Shown here piece after piece: positions 32,461 through 44,039 of a DNA stretch of 64,000 nucleotides; the stretch's first letter is position 1; every line of letters begins with the position of its first letter. The stretch is from Cynocephalus volans (taxonomy: Eukaryota > Chordata > Mammalia > Dermoptera > Cynocephalidae), in contig NC_084463.1 in the NCBI RefSeq assembly GCF_027409185.1, positions 161,363,869 to 161,427,868 of the forward strand, given 5' to 3'. A model generated the notes under the pieces. It saw nothing but the letters and a program-made list of their open reading frames with translations, had not been told where the DNA came from and searched no databases. Position numbers and translations under genes: made by a program.

Positions 32461-32727
32461 CAGTCGTCTCTTGATATCTGTGGGGGATTGGTTCTAGTTC
32501 CTGATATAACATGGCATAGTATTTGCATATAACCTACATACATCCTCATGTCTAGGTTACATAAAGTACATGTCAATGCTATGTAAATAGTCATGATACT
32601 AGAGAATAATGACAAGAAAAAAAAAGTCTGTACATGTTCAGTACAGATGCATTTTTTAAAAAATATTTTTGATCCATGGTTGGTTTAACCCATGGATGCA
32701 GAACCCATGGATATGGAGGGCTGACTG
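32461..32727 (+). mobile_element. MER2-like Tigger MITE
   Basis: The inverted ends are CAGTCGTCTCTTGATATCTG and, read backwards, CAGTCAGCCCTCCATATCC. It is flanked by a TA target duplication (32459-32460 and 32728-32729), as in Tc1/mariner elements. Internal phrases GCATAGTATTTGCATATAAC, AGAGAATAATGACAAGAAAA and AAGTCTGTACATGTTCAGTA are MER2 hallmarks. It is non-autonomous with no transposase. Confidence 0.9.
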
Positions 32728-32821
32728 TATGTATATACAGTATAAGTACATAATACATATACATATACATTCATCTCTTTCTGTATCTATTTCTGTATGT
32801 AACTTAAAAATCTATGAGTTC

Positions 32822-32926
32822 GGGGCTGGCCAGTTACTCATTTGGTTAGAGCATGGTGTTATAACACCAAGGTCAAGGGTTCATATCCCAGTACTGGCCA
32901 GCCAGAAAACAAAACAAAAAAACCCC
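32822..32926 (+). mobile_element. tRNA-Ile-type SINE, monomer
   Basis: GGGGCTGGCCAGTTACTCAT, GGTTAGAGCATGGTGTTATA and CAAGGGTTCATATCCC carry degraded A- and B-boxes, then an A/C-rich tail. Perfect 8-bp duplications ATGAGTTC flank it at 32814-32821 and 32927-32934. Confidence 0.9.
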
Positions 32927-33265
32927 ATGAGTTCAAACTGATGTTTTCAATTCCAATATAACACCTCAGGGTTCTCTCCAGCCTTACCCCTTTCTGTGAC
33001 AAATCTAGCTTTCATTATCTTCAACATACTTACTTATTTGCCCATCGTAACTGGTCTTCCAACTATCCTGGCCTTCTCCTCTTATCTGCCATATCTTCAT
33101 GCACCCCCAAACCCCTGCCCCAGCACCCTGTGTCCTTGAGCCCTTACAGATGGAAGCAGGAAAACAGATAGACAAGTGGTAAACTTCTTAACAATGACTT
33201 CTAAGACGAGAGGTGGAAAGTGAGAAGTAACCCAATTTACTCTGCAAAATCTTAAATAGTATTTG

Positions 33266-33745
33266 TTCCAGTTATCTACTGTTGTGTAAAAAAACCACTC
33301 GAAAACTTATTTAAAATAAGGACTGTATTATTTTGCACACAAACTGAAATTTGGGTAGAGCTCAGCAAGGATAGTCAATTCTCTTGACTCCACTCAAAGT
33401 TAGTTGGGGTGGCTCAAAGACTGGGGGCCGGAATCACCACAGGTCGCTCACTCACATGTCTGGTGGCTGAGGCTAGCTGTTGGCTGGGACCTCCACTAAG
33501 GCTATGGCTGAAACACCTAGTGTAGGTGGCTGAGTTTGGCTTCCTCACTGCGTGGTGGCTGGGTTCCAAGTGCAAGCATCACAAGAAAGAGCAAGCCAGG
33601 CGGAAGCCATATCACCTTTTCCCATTTAGCCTGGGAAGTCACACAGTGTCATTCCCACTGCATTCTCTTCACTAGTAGTGAGTCACTAAGGCTAGCCATA
33701 TTCAAGAGAAGGGAATTTGTTTCTACCTTTTCATGAGAGGACTGT
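33266..33745 (-). mobile_element. Old MLT1-like LTR
   Basis: It begins AGTTATCTACTGTTGTGTAA, which reversed is the usual MaLR U5 end (CAGCAATAGATAACT type). It continues through CTCACTCACATGTCTGGTGG, GGCTGGGTTCCAAGTGCAAG, GTCACACAGTGTCATTCCCA and TTTCATGAGAGGACTGTCAA. It is decayed, with no gag or pol. Confidence 0.6.
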
Positions 33746-34449
33746 CAAAGAATTTGAAGACATGTTTTAAATCTGGCATAGTATTTAAAAATATTTTGTT
33801 TTCTGAGTGAATGGAAGATTCTTTCATTCATGCAAGTTGAATTTGTCTGAAAACATATCTATTTTTATATAGATACATAAAAGGAGTCTTATTTATTTAT
33901 TTTAGTAAAGTCTATTGTTATTCTCTTTTGCTTGCCTCCTTTCCCCCTTTTTCTTTCTTTTTGCATCACCCCCATACCAGGTAACTCATGCATTCATCCT
34001 TCCATATTTTTCTTCATTCTTGTATAATATAGAAATATATGTACACATGCAAATAGTGGGTTGCAGATATTGTTTAAAAAAACGAATTTTTGCATCTTGT
34101 TTTTCTCACTGAACATCTTATAGAAATCCCTGTAAGTCAAAAGGTTTCGTTCTAATTTGTTCTTTTTAGTGTACACTTACTCTATTTTTTGATTGGGTTA
34201 TTTGATCATGAAGGGATAGGGGACTGGACTCAGGGAATAGGGACAGAGAGGGACAGGATTCAAAGAAAGGGTAGTCAGGCATAAGGGAGGAGTACTAGAT
34301 ATTACTGGTTGTCTTAGACCGATGTGCCATTGAAGGAGACAGGGAAGTTGGAAAAAAGGTGGTCGGGAGGTGTATTGGTTGGTTGTAGTGGGGAAATTAG
34401 TATTTTTGCATACATTAAAATTACTTACCAGGCAGTTGAAGACACGGGA
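33746..34449. other. Mostly unassigned; possible L1M 3' fragment at about 33890-34180
   Basis: GCCTCCTTTCCCCCTTTTTC and ATACAAATAGTGGGTTGCAG-like text, then AACATCTTATAGAAATCCCT, recall antisense L1 3' ends, but the match is weak. The rest was not recognised. Confidence 0.4.
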
Positions 34450-35845
34450 TCACAGCACGAGTCCAGGAGTAGGACTGGAACTGATAGACGAAGCTATGAG
34501 AGAGATGGACATTTGAGGGAGAGCTGGGTCTTGAAGCAGCATTATATGTTGTTAGCAGTAGACTCAGGGAATGACTGAGGTTTCTTCATTCCAGACCAAA
34601 GTTCTGTGTGTTTACACTTGATACATTAAGCACTGTTTAAAAACTTGTCTATGTTTTAGAAGCAGAGTTTTTATTTTCATTTTATATAATGTGGGCTGAG
34701 GGAACCTTTTGCTAAATATAGCAGTGGAAATTTTCCAGTCTTTCTGAGGAACTTAAGATACTTAAAATTTGAAACCAGAGCTACCTGATAGGGACATCCT
34801 TGATCTCTCCTCTAAATCAAACCAACCTATGTGTGGTAAGTATCATCATTGAATGGCTGAGGAAGGATTTTTTTCCCTCTCTTCTTTTATGTTAGAAAGA
34901 GGGTTTGTAGTGGAGCTAAGTAGTGGATGCATAATGAACAGGACAGACACATGCTCCTGCCTGAAACTCTTCAGCGACTGTGACTCTATCAGGCTTATTA
35001 CTACTACTATTACTATTACTATTATTATTAAAATTACTGGGGGCCTTGGAATCGGTGGAAAAGAATAATGTCATCTCCTTTTTAGGTACAAAATCTTGCT
35101 CTACCCACACTCCACCGGCTCCAGGAAAATTGAGGGAAATAGTTGTTATTTTATACTTTTAGGTTGGATTACTGGTGCTCAGAGCTAGAGATGACCCATG
35201 AGCTCTGTGAAAATGGTATAGCTCTCTGAAATGATAACAGCCCTTAAGATTAAGATAAAGGTCAGAAGAGGTGGGAGGTGAAAGGTGTTCCTGTTACTGT
35301 TTTTCTCTCTCGTCTGTTAGGTTTTGGTCTTTTTTCAAATAACTTCAACAGAGCATCAGATGTCAATTATATGTAAGGTACTCAGAAAGCTACAGAGATG
35401 AGTATGATTCAGGGTTTCTCCTTAAAAAGCTTACCATCTTGGTATAAACAGCTCACTGAGATACAAAGCAGATTGGAATAAGTAATAAATAGAAGTAAAT
35501 GCTGAGGTACAGGAGAAAAGGCATTAATTCATCTGTAGAATCTGGCAATGAGCTGGAATTTATGTTTTCAACTTTTTGTTGTGGAAAATTTTTAAAATAT
35601 ACAAAAATAGAAAAATAGAGAAAAATGTGTAATGAGTCCCTATGTATTCATCACCCAGCTTCATTATCAGCTCAAGGTCAGTATTGTTTCATCTATGTTC
35701 CTATCACTTGTCCCCATTTCTGCCCCCACTTCCACCCCCAGATTATTTTGAAGTAAATCCCAGACATCATAGCATTTCTTCTATAACAACATCAATATGT
35801 ATCTCCAAAAGATGAGGACACTTTAAAAAAAATACATAAACACAA
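34450..35845. other. Unassigned, with TTA/CTA microsatellite
   Basis: A short imperfect trinucleotide repeat (TAC/TAT/TTA) lies at 34996-35030. Text at 35585-35770 (ATACAAAAATAGAAAAATAG, then GAAGTAAATCCCAGACATCA) looks like a very old LINE piece. No gene was seen. Confidence 0.4.
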
Positions 35846-35955
35846 TACCTTTTTTTTTTTTTTTTTTTTGGCGGCTGGCCAGTGTAGGCATCCGAACCCT
35901 TGACCTTGGTGTTGTAACACCATGTTCTAACCAGCTGAGCTAACTGGCCAGCCCC
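35846..35955 (-). mobile_element. tRNA-Ile-type SINE
   Basis: A T18-type run (A-tail on the minus strand) precedes the antisense B-box ATCCGAACCCTTGACCTTGG. The antisense A-box TAACCAGCTGAGCTAACTGG and CCAGCCCC follow. No certain target duplication was found. Confidence 0.85.
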
Positions 35956-36261
35956 AACAGTAAGTTCTTAATATTATTTAATTTATGGTCAGTTGAGCTG
36001 TACTTTACAAAGAGAAGATTTTAAAAGGTGGTAATTGGAAGGAAGGGAATTCAGGTTGAGGAATAGCATGTGCAAAATCAGGGAAAGTATATAAGTGAAA
36101 GGTAAATAAAAGTCTCATTTAGGCCTGTGGCAATGGGCATAGAAAGGAAATTACAGATATGAGTCATGGCAGAGATAAACTTAATGGAATTTTCCAGTTG
36201 TGGATAGCATGTGTATCTTCCTTCTATTTCTGGTTAACAGTGTTTGAGTGGTCATTTACAA

Positions 36262-36488
36262 CCATATAGAACTGTGGCTTGCAGGCCAAATCCTGCTCTC
36301 AGCCAGTGTTTGTAAATAAAGTTTTGTTGGAATACAGCCACACCTATTCATTCATACGTTGTGTGTATGTCTGCTTTCACCCTACAATGGCAGAGTTGAG
36401 TAGTTGCAACAGAGACTCTGTGACCTGCAAAACCCAAAATATTTACTTTCTGGCCCTTTGTAGAAAAATTTTGCCAGCCCCTGATCTA
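36262..36488 (+). mobile_element. hAT-Charlie-type MITE
   Basis: It has GAACTGTGGCTTGCAGGCCA, AATAAAGTTTTGTTGGAATA, CAATGGCAGAGTTGAGTAGT and the end GAAAAATTTTGCCAGCCCCT. These are hallmarks of a widespread non-autonomous hAT family. A second copy lies at 52560-52868. The subfamily name was not established. Confidence 0.75.
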
Positions 36489-36689
36489 GAAGAAACCAAG
36501 CCCTGGGTTTAGTGCTGTGAGAGGAACTGTGCTGAATGTATTGATTAGAAGAAACAGCATGATCTTGTGAAAAATAGGAGTCAGAAGCAGAAGCCTTGGA
36601 TTTAGTTTTGCTCTGCCTTTATCATTCACTTTATAGCCTGAGAGAGTGAGTTTCTCTAAGAATCTCTGCTTGTTTGATTATTATTTGAT

Positions 36690-36842
36690 TTTATCTTGTA
36701 TATTGTCTTTCTCCCTCACTAGAATGTGAGCTCCATGAAGTCAGGGGTTTTCGTGTCTTTTTTTCACTACTCAATTGTCAGGGCCTGGATCAGTGCCAGA
36801 CACTTAGCAGGCATCCAGTAAATAATTGTTGAATAAATGAGT
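36690..36842 (+). repeat. L2 LINE 3' end
   Basis: It has TAGAATGTGAGCTCCATGAA, TCAGGGCCTGGATCAGTGCC and ATTGTTGAATAAATGAG in the order of the L2 3' terminus. Confidence 0.8.
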
Positions 36843-38074
36843 ATGTTAGTCTTTTTGTTTCTCTTCTGCATTAGACACATTTGGAGCTTCATAGGGGAAA
36901 GAGGATGATATATTTGTAGGTGACAATGATGCCATTATGTAAATCTGTTATAATTTTCCCCAACAAAGTTTAGAAAATTGTTTCATCAATTCAGTGGAGT
37001 ATTAAGCAGCAATTAAAACTAGTAATTATGAAGACTGTAGAAATGTGGGAAAATGTTTATAATGGGTCAAAATCTTATGTACACTGCCTCTAAAATTTAT
37101 ATGCATATGGACAAAGACTGGAAGATAATACGAAAATGAAATCATGGTTTTAAGACAGTGGAGTTTTTGGTGGTTTGTCTCTCCAACATTGTCTTTGGTT
37201 CTATGGCTTATTCACCTTTTTGATGATTTTAAAAATATATAAACTTTCCATGCTTCTCCCCACACCCCATCCCACCCCTCTGCACTAGTCCAGAAATATA
37301 ACCTTTAGGGTGGCTCGCAAATAACACAATAGTCAGAAATTAGAGATTATATTGAATCTCAGCATTGGAAAGGTAGATGAGCATTATGGATAGATATTTC
37401 ACTTTATCTTTTGATATACTGTACTGCTACAATATACTTCCCAGTAGGAAATATGCCTGTAAGCAGCCTTGGTTAGAGCCTGATTTGGGTTTGCATGCTT
37501 CCATTTAGATAAAAGCCCTTTTATTTGAGATGGAACCTGAACAAGCATGGTGGAAAGCAGGGGTTTAGGTAAGAATGTCTCATATCTGGGTTTTCTCAGA
37601 GCAGCGTCCCTCCCTTCCTCTTATCTTGAGATGCACATTCTGGCTAGCTTTTCCATGATGCCATGTAAAGGCAGCATTTTCTAGTGGACGTAGTCATTTG
37701 GTTTTCTTCCCACTTCATGTTCAGCCTGCCTTTAAAAACATGGATAATTCTTTTCTTTGTATTTCAGTTTCTCCATGTGCAAAATTGTAGTTCTTTATAC
37801 ATCTCCCAAGGATACAGTAAGTTTGCAGTTTTTTTAGTGAAATAAGTCTTTGTGTTTCTTCTGCCAAAGTACATTTCTAGAATGTCTGTAGTTGGTGTCA
37901 AGCCATTGCCACTAGGCATCATGTGAGCATTCTTGCCAGGGGCTAGAATTCTGCAGCACAAAGCAAAATACAGAAAGATTCCACAATTTCAGAAGCCTCC
38001 TTCCTAAGGGAATGTTACTTCCCAGCTTCAGCAGATGGGAAGATGATGAAGTACCTGTTCTCATTTAATTTACA
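36843..38074. other. Unassigned intronic sequence
   Basis: No gene or named repeat was recognised. 37000-37260 has a slight L1 flavour but is not convincing. Confidence 0.35.
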
Positions 38075-38548
38075 GCAAAATCCAAAGTCCTTCCAGTGGT
38101 CTACAGGAGTCTACATGAAATGACTCCCTGCTCCTCCTTACTAATCTGACCACCTACTACTTCTTCTTAGGTCACTCCATTGCAGTCACACAGGCCTCTT
38201 GGCCTTTCCTTGAAAAATGTCAGACATGATCTGCCTTGGTTTTTGTACTACTTCTGCCAGGTATACACATGGCTCATTCTTGCTCCTAGAAGTGTCACCT
38301 TCCCAATGAGTTCTACCCTAAGCTTCCCTCCTCCTACACCATTCTTGCTTTCTTTCTCCATAGCACTTGTCAACTTCTAACATACTATGTAATTTCCTTA
38401 TATAATATGTTTATTATTTACCATTTCCCCCCCTCCAGCTAGAATAGAAGCTCCACAAGAGCCAGGATTTTTGCTGGTTTTGTTCACTGTTGTTAGATTA
38501 GTGTCAGATGCATATAAGTGCTGGGTAAATATTTGTTGAATGAATGAG
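38075..38548 (+). repeat. L2 LINE fragment
   Basis: It runs from AATCCAAAGTCCTTCCAGTG through TCCATTGCAGTCACACAGGC and GAATAGAAGCTCCACAAGAG to AAATATTTGTTGAATGAATG, the L2 3' half. No intact reverse transcriptase is present. Confidence 0.8.
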
Positions 38549-39015
38549 ATGGCTGGGACACTGAGTTTCACCTTCCACTTGGATTTATTTTACTTATGTG
38601 ATTGTTACCACTATACCACACTGACTCCAGGGGTAATCTTTTAATGAGCAAGGACAAAACATCTTCTGTTGGTTCTTCCTTGGCATAACTGAAATAGGCT
38701 AGAGAGTTTAAGGAAATGTTTTGAGTACTAAGAAAAATGAGAAATTAGCACAGAGAATGCAGCAAGTATTAAAACGACCTTGCCTATAGTCCCTTGAATC
38801 CGCCATAACTAGCTTACTCTTGTATTTTGCAAGCCCTATCCTAATCTACCATCTTAACATGAGAAATCTAATTCTAGCTTCAAAATGATTAATACTGACC
38901 TTGCTTTGATGTCCTGCATGTGGCACCATCTCATAATCTGCTACGAAGTAGCTCCCTCCTGTACATCTTGACAACTGTCAGTGAGACCAAGAGAATATCC
39001 ATTTTCTAGTTTGAA
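38549..39015. other. Unassigned intronic sequence
   Basis: No gene or named repeat was recognised. Confidence 0.4.
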
Positions 39016-39412
39016 TGTTATGTTAGTCTGCTTGGCTGGCCATAAATAAATACAACAGATTGGGTGGCTTAAACAACATACCTTTTTTTCTCACTGTTTT
39101 GGAGACTGGAAGTCCAAGATCAAAGTGCCAATGGGGTTGGTTTCTGGTGAGGCTTCTCTTCTTGTCTTGCAGAGGGCCACCTTCTCCCTGTGTGTCCTTA
39201 CATGGCCTTTCCTCTGTTCACACATGGGAAGGGGAGATGGCAAGCTCTGGTGTCTCTTCCTTTTAAGGACACCTGTCCTATCATATTGGGGCCCCACCCT
39301 TATGACCTCATTTAACCTAATTACCTCCTTAAGGTACTATCTCCAAATATAGTCACATTGGGGATTAGGGCTTCAACATGACTTTTGGAGAGACACAATT
39401 CAGTCTGTAACA
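39016..39412 (-). mobile_element. MLT1A-like MaLR solo LTR
   Basis: Minus strand: TGTTACAGACTGAATTGTGT at the start, then CCTTAAGGAGGTAATTAGGT, GGTCATAAGGGTGGGGCCCC, CTTGATCTTGGACTTCCAGT, TTGTTTAAGCCACCCAATCT and the end GCAGACTAACATAACA. It is nearly full-length, with no internal sequence. Confidence 0.9.
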
Positions 39413-40930
39413 AGTATTATCTCTTTGACTGGAACAAGTAACCTTATGCTTCAGGTGAGATATCTTGCACAGGTGGTGTGGCCTTCATTTACTTCTTGAA
39501 TTAGCATTTATTAAAAACCTGCCATATGCCAAGCTCCATGCCAGATGAAGGGGATATCCTGTAACCTACCATTTTGAAGCTCACCATCCACTAGAGGAGA
39601 CAGAGCTAAATAGTTACAGAGAAGGGCGGTGAGTCCTGTGGGAGTACACATATGAATGTGTCAGGCAAAGTTTTTCGTTGAGACGGTCGTGTATATTCTT
39701 GCAGGTCTGTCAATCAACATATCCTTAGTTTACCTCATATCAATAGCATATGAGTCGTATCATCATCATCCACAGTAACAAAAAGGCAGTTCCTTCAAAC
39801 TCTTAAATAAACCTGCTTCCTTTGCCTTCCCCTGGCTGTGGTTACTCCAGGCCCTCTCCCCACCCTTTACCTCTGAAATATTTTACTGTGTTGTTTCATC
39901 AGCCAATGACTTTTCTCTTCATACTCTGTTGAAAGCTATTGATTTTTTTTTTTTCCTGATTTCTTTTTCTTAACAAGTTAAGTTGAACCTTTAGTTCTGT
40001 CTCCTCATCTCCTAGCCTTCTGCAAAGGCAATTCCTGGTGTTAAGTGAAAGCTGTTCCTGTCAGAGCCTACTCTTTGCCATTAATAAATTATGAGAAGTT
40101 GTCAGCCAGCATTAATATTCTGTTTATGAAATTGCAATTACTGATGCAGCATTTTGTGAAGTTCTTACTATATAAATGGCACAAGTGATTTGATAAGTTA
40201 GGGCTCCAGAGAATCCCTTACATGGTAAGCGTTTTTCCTTCTCAGGGGGATACACATAACATTAAATTAAGTTTGTCTTGGTTGCCATTCACTTTAAACT
40301 GATCTGGTTTTCTGCCTGTGCTCAGACATTTTTATGAGAATATAATTGATTTCTCTAATAGCATGGAGATAGAGGGAGTATCTTTTCCTACCTTAGTCTC
40401 ATTGACCTTAAACCGTGATGATTCATGGTCTTGAAATAATCAAAAAGTGTTTATTACACGCTTATTGCTTCATGACCCTTTGATAAACTACCAACATTTT
40501 ACCAAATGCCTTTTGATTTTAATGGCATGTCTTTACTTAATAGCACACTCCACAGAAAACTCAGTCTGACAGCTGTTCTCTGTGATTCTTTTCTGAAGGT
40601 TCTTTTCCCAAACATTTCTCTGATGTTTCTTGTCCTTGGGTTGTAAACTTCCCAGATAGGTGGTCTGCTGATAAGTTGAACATATTTTCTGTAGCTTACA
40701 TAATTGTATAGGAGAGATTTTTTTTTAAAGTTTTGAAATCTCTTTTTTTCTTTCCTGTTATCCTTCCTTTTATCTTTCTATTCCAAATTTGCTTGTTCGT
40801 TCTTCCATCTATTCATCTAGTCTTCCATCCAGTATTTATCGAGCATTTACTTAGATGTTAGTTGTTGAGAAACTTTCTTGGTCCTCTTGACTATATTCCT
40901 GCCTAAACATATTTTTTTCTTGTCTCCTTA
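39413..40930. other. Unassigned intronic sequence
   Basis: No gene or named repeat was recognised. There are minor T-tracts at 39943-39953 and 40722-40730. Confidence 0.4.
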
Positions 40931-40946
40931 TTCCATTTTTCTTTTC

Positions 40947-41040
40947 TTTTTTCTTTTTAAAGATGACCGGTAAGGGGATCTTAACCCTTGACTTGGTGTC
41001 GTCAGCACCACGCTCTCCCAAGTGAGCCACGGGTTGGCCC
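40947..41040 (-). mobile_element. tRNA-Ile-type SINE, second-half type
   Basis: Antisense of GGGCCAACCCGTGGCTCACT, AGAGCGTGGTGCTGACGACA and CAAGGGTTAAGATCCCCTTA, then an A-rich tail. The first letters match the left unit and the end matches the right unit of the dimer seen at 22757, so it could be a deleted dimer. The duplication TTCC(A/G)TTTTTCTTTTC is at 40931-40946 and 41041-41056. Confidence 0.85.
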
Positions 41041-41302
41041 TTCCGTTTTTCTTTTCCATCCTCCCGTGGAATATTTTCTAGTACTCTGGTAGCTGTCAGC
41101 TGCACCTAGTGAAGTTAATTTCTCCAGGAGGTGATTCTTTTTTATTAGCTTCAGAATTTTACCTACTTTGTTTTATAAATAGGACTGTCATAAAGACCAT
41201 TATACAAACAGGAAATAAATGTGATTTTTCCCTTTTTTTCCTTCCTTTCTCATTATTACTGTAACTGACTCATTCTAACTTCAGAAATGGAGAAACTCTA
41301 GA

Positions 41303-41340
41303 ACACTGCTGTCAAATAGAAATAGTGTGCACCACATGTG
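41303..41340 (+). mobile_element. hAT-type element, left end (split)
   Basis: ACACTGCTGTCAAATAGAAA, then GTGCACCACATGTG, looks like the left terminus of the hAT-type element whose rest lies at 42515-42800. Intervening insertions separate them. Assigning the two pieces to one insertion is inference. Confidence 0.4.
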
Positions 41341-41435
41341 CTTTTTTGAAAACAATTTTATTGAGATATGAGTCACCCAAAAACCCTCTTAGAGTGTACA
41401 ATTCCACGTTTTTTAGTATATTTATGGAATCATAT
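41341..41435 (-). mobile_element. L1 3'-end fragment
   Basis: AACAATTTTATTGAGATATG, then GAGTGTACAATTCCACG, is the characteristic antisense 3' end of an old L1. It is short. Confidence 0.5.
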
Positions 41436-41439
41436 ACTT

Positions 41440-41612
41440 TTTATTGTTTTTGTGGGGACTGTCTTGTGCACTATAGGATGCTTAGTGGCATCCCTGGCCT
41501 CTACCCACTACATCCTCCCCACCCCCCCAATTGTGACAGTGAAAAATGTCTCTAGACATTGCCAAATTGTCCCCTGGGAACAAATCTCCCATGGTTGAGG
41601 ACCATTACTATA
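41440..41612 (-). mobile_element. MER5A-like hAT-Charlie MITE
   Basis: On the plus strand: GATGCTTAGTGGCATCCCTG, CTCTACCCACTACATCCTCC, AATTGTGACAGTGAAAAATG, TCTCTAGACATTGCCAAATT and the end ATGGTTGAGGACCATTAC. All are hallmarks of the MER5A pattern. It is non-coding. Confidence 0.85.
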
Positions 41613-42514
41613 GGGGAAAAAAAATAAGAACAAAAAGTTAATTATTACATTTTATTGTATTTTCTCTGTTTCTAGAGAACTCTTGAGAAATACAGTGTAT
41701 TAGGGTAAGATTGTAAAAAAATCACATTTTACAGTGACAGATGACTTCTCAATTTGGTGGAGGTGAGAAGATTTTTGAACGAAGTTTAAAGTCCAGCATT
41801 TTTGCTCTGGCCCTGCACCAGTGTATGTGTGACTCGAGGCACACATTTGTCACTGCTCTCTCTCCATTTAGTCATCTGTCATCTGAAGACACAGATGACA
41901 CACATCAAATGGGTTCTCCAGAACTTGTGGCCATCAACTGAGCAAGTGTTCCCCAAACTTCAGTCACTCACCCTTATGAATTTTACCTTTATACATAAAG
42001 TGTTTGTGTTATTATTTAACATTTTATTTAAATCAACTCCACCCCCTTCTCTCTTTTTTTCTCATTTAAGTACTTACTTTAGCCTTGCCTTAAGCAATTA
42101 TCTTTCAGTTGTGTGTTTGATGTGTTTGTTATATTTTTTCTAATACATTTACAAGTAAATACATAAAATAAAAAATTTTGGTGTCCTACATAAAACCATC
42201 TCATGTGCCACCAGGGGTATTCAAAACAGCCTTTGTGAAGCATTGAACTCCTACAGGTGAAAATCCTTTGCAATATGAAAAATTATAAGTGCAAGGTATG
42301 GCTTTGATTAATTCAAACCGATACTTGATAATAGAATGGATAGACTTTTGAGCATTTGCTGTAAGACTGGTTGCTGCTGTTTTGCTTTGCTGCTATTCTT
42401 CACTCCTTCATTTCTGCCATTCGGAGGTGAAGGTGTGATGCAGCTTCTGTCCTTGTGTAGGAAGCCCTGGTGGTGATCCCCCCCTGCTAACTTAGCACAT
42501 CAGGTGCTGTCTAG
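41613..42514. other. Unassigned intronic sequence
   Basis: It lies between the two hAT pieces. No gene or named repeat was recognised. It may be sequence inserted into the hAT element. Confidence 0.35.
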
Positions 42515-42800
42515 TCGGAAATGTGTACTTTTAAATGTTGTTATAGCCACATTGAAAAGGAAAAAGAAACAGGTGAAAGTAATTTTAACAATTTTATTTA
42601 ACCCCAATATATCTACAGTGTGATTCTTTCAAAATATCATCAACATAAAAGAATTTTCCACTGCTTCAGTTTTTAAATTTAAATTCATTAAAATTAAATT
42701 AAAAAATTTAAATGTAGTTTCTTAGCTGCATGAGCCACATTTTTAGTGCTCAGTAACCACATGTAGCCGGTGGGCCCCGGTTGAGCCATGCAGCTCTAGA
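42515..42800 (+). mobile_element. hAT-type element, right part
   Basis: It has GTTATAGCCACATTGAAAAG, AACAGGTGAAAGTAATTTTA, TTTAACCCCAATATATCTAC, GCTCAGTAACCACATGTAGC and AGCCATGCAGCTCTAGAC, in the order of a hAT non-autonomous family. It shares the family with 17926-18118. Confidence 0.65.
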
Positions 42801-43804
42801 CAGACAATCTAACAAGAAAATCTAGCAAGATAATTCTGCCTCAGGCAATTGTAATATTTATTCAAAATGCACATTTTCTGACTATTTGGTGATAAGGTTC
42901 TTTTGGAACATGAACAAAATTATTTGGCCGATGAAGAGACAGGTATGGTTTCTTTCACTTTGGATAGTCAGAGAGGTACGATACAGAAAAGTCTTTTCCA
43001 GAGTTACTCAGGTTAGAAGAGTTGGCAAAATATTTCACTTGGTCTTATAATTTTCCCATGTATAGACACTCATCATCAATACATGGATGCTCACTTAATT
43101 GATCTTAAGCACCTCTTTTCCTCAGTCCACATAAATACTATAATTTTGGCCTTTGTATCTAGTTTGTCCCATGAAGCTTTTCAGTGCTTTCAAGGAACCA
43201 ATAAAGAGATAATGTGTTCTTTTTCTGGCCTTTTAATTTGCTCTCCATCTTCTGTATGCTTACCCTTTCCTCCAGACTTTTTATGACAAACTTTAAAAAC
43301 CATCAAACAATTTTAAAGTAGGAGAAGTGATAGTAACTTCAGTTGCCCAGAAATGTTAGAGTCAGAACACTTGGAGCTAACTGGATTGACTTGAACATTA
43401 AGATCCTTACCTAAGGCAAATAGCGATTATAATCTAAAGCCTCCTGGCTCTGTTGTGAAAGGTTTTAGCAGTTTCTCTCTAATCTGAGGATCTGTGATTA
43501 GCACCTGATGCATTTAACTGGTAAGGATGTTCTTTAGGTGAACAGTAGATATTTTTACTGTTCAGTTAGTCAAAAAGTAACTACTGAATATGTTTAGGGT
43601 ATTTTGCCTTCCAAACGTGTCAGAACAACTCCTATTAACTTGAGTTGGAAGTCATTTGAATAAAATGGACCTTGGAAGCCTGTGACCTCCAACTGTCTTT
43701 AGGATTCAGTTCTAACACTCTTCCCTTGGCTGTTGGCTCTGTTTCCAGCTATTTTCCTATACAGACAGGCCTTCAGGCAACCCTGCCTCTACTGCTGTCA
43801 GGCT
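42801..43804. other. Unassigned intronic sequence
   Basis: No gene or named repeat was recognised. Confidence 0.4.
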
Positions 43805-44000
43805 CACCAGGGCCCAGTACAAGGAGCGCAGTCTTTAGAGGTACCCAGATCAGGCAGGTGGCTCTTCTGTGACTCTCCAGCTGTGTCATCATAATCAAGG
43901 TATATAACACCTCTGTTTCCTTATCTGTAAAATGAAGATAGTAATTCGTACCTCACAGTGCCATGCTGAGGAGTAAATGAGATGATGTATAGAGATCTAA
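43805..44000 (+). repeat. MIR element
   Basis: The 3' half is clear: TTCCTTATCTGTAAAATGAA, GTACCTCACAGTGCCATGCT and GAGGAGTAAATGAGATGATG. The 5' half is more decayed. Confidence 0.7.
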
Positions 44001-44039
44001 TAAGGTAATCAAGCAGTGTGATGCAAGAGCCTGTATTTT

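Larger units (their letters stand above)
31200..33265 (-). mobile_element. L1M fragment (antisense), carrying MER2-like and SINE insertions
   Basis: The phrases CATTAGGTTGTAATTTGTTC, TCTGGCCAGTGGGAGCCCTT, GGATGTTCCAGGCTCTTCTT and, after the insertions, ATGAGTTCAAACTGATGTTT and AATTCCAATATAACACCTCA form one old antisense L1 sentence. It is broken by the elements at 32461-32727 and 32822-32926. Whether it is continuous with the L1M at 29705-31200 is unclear. Confidence 0.7.
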
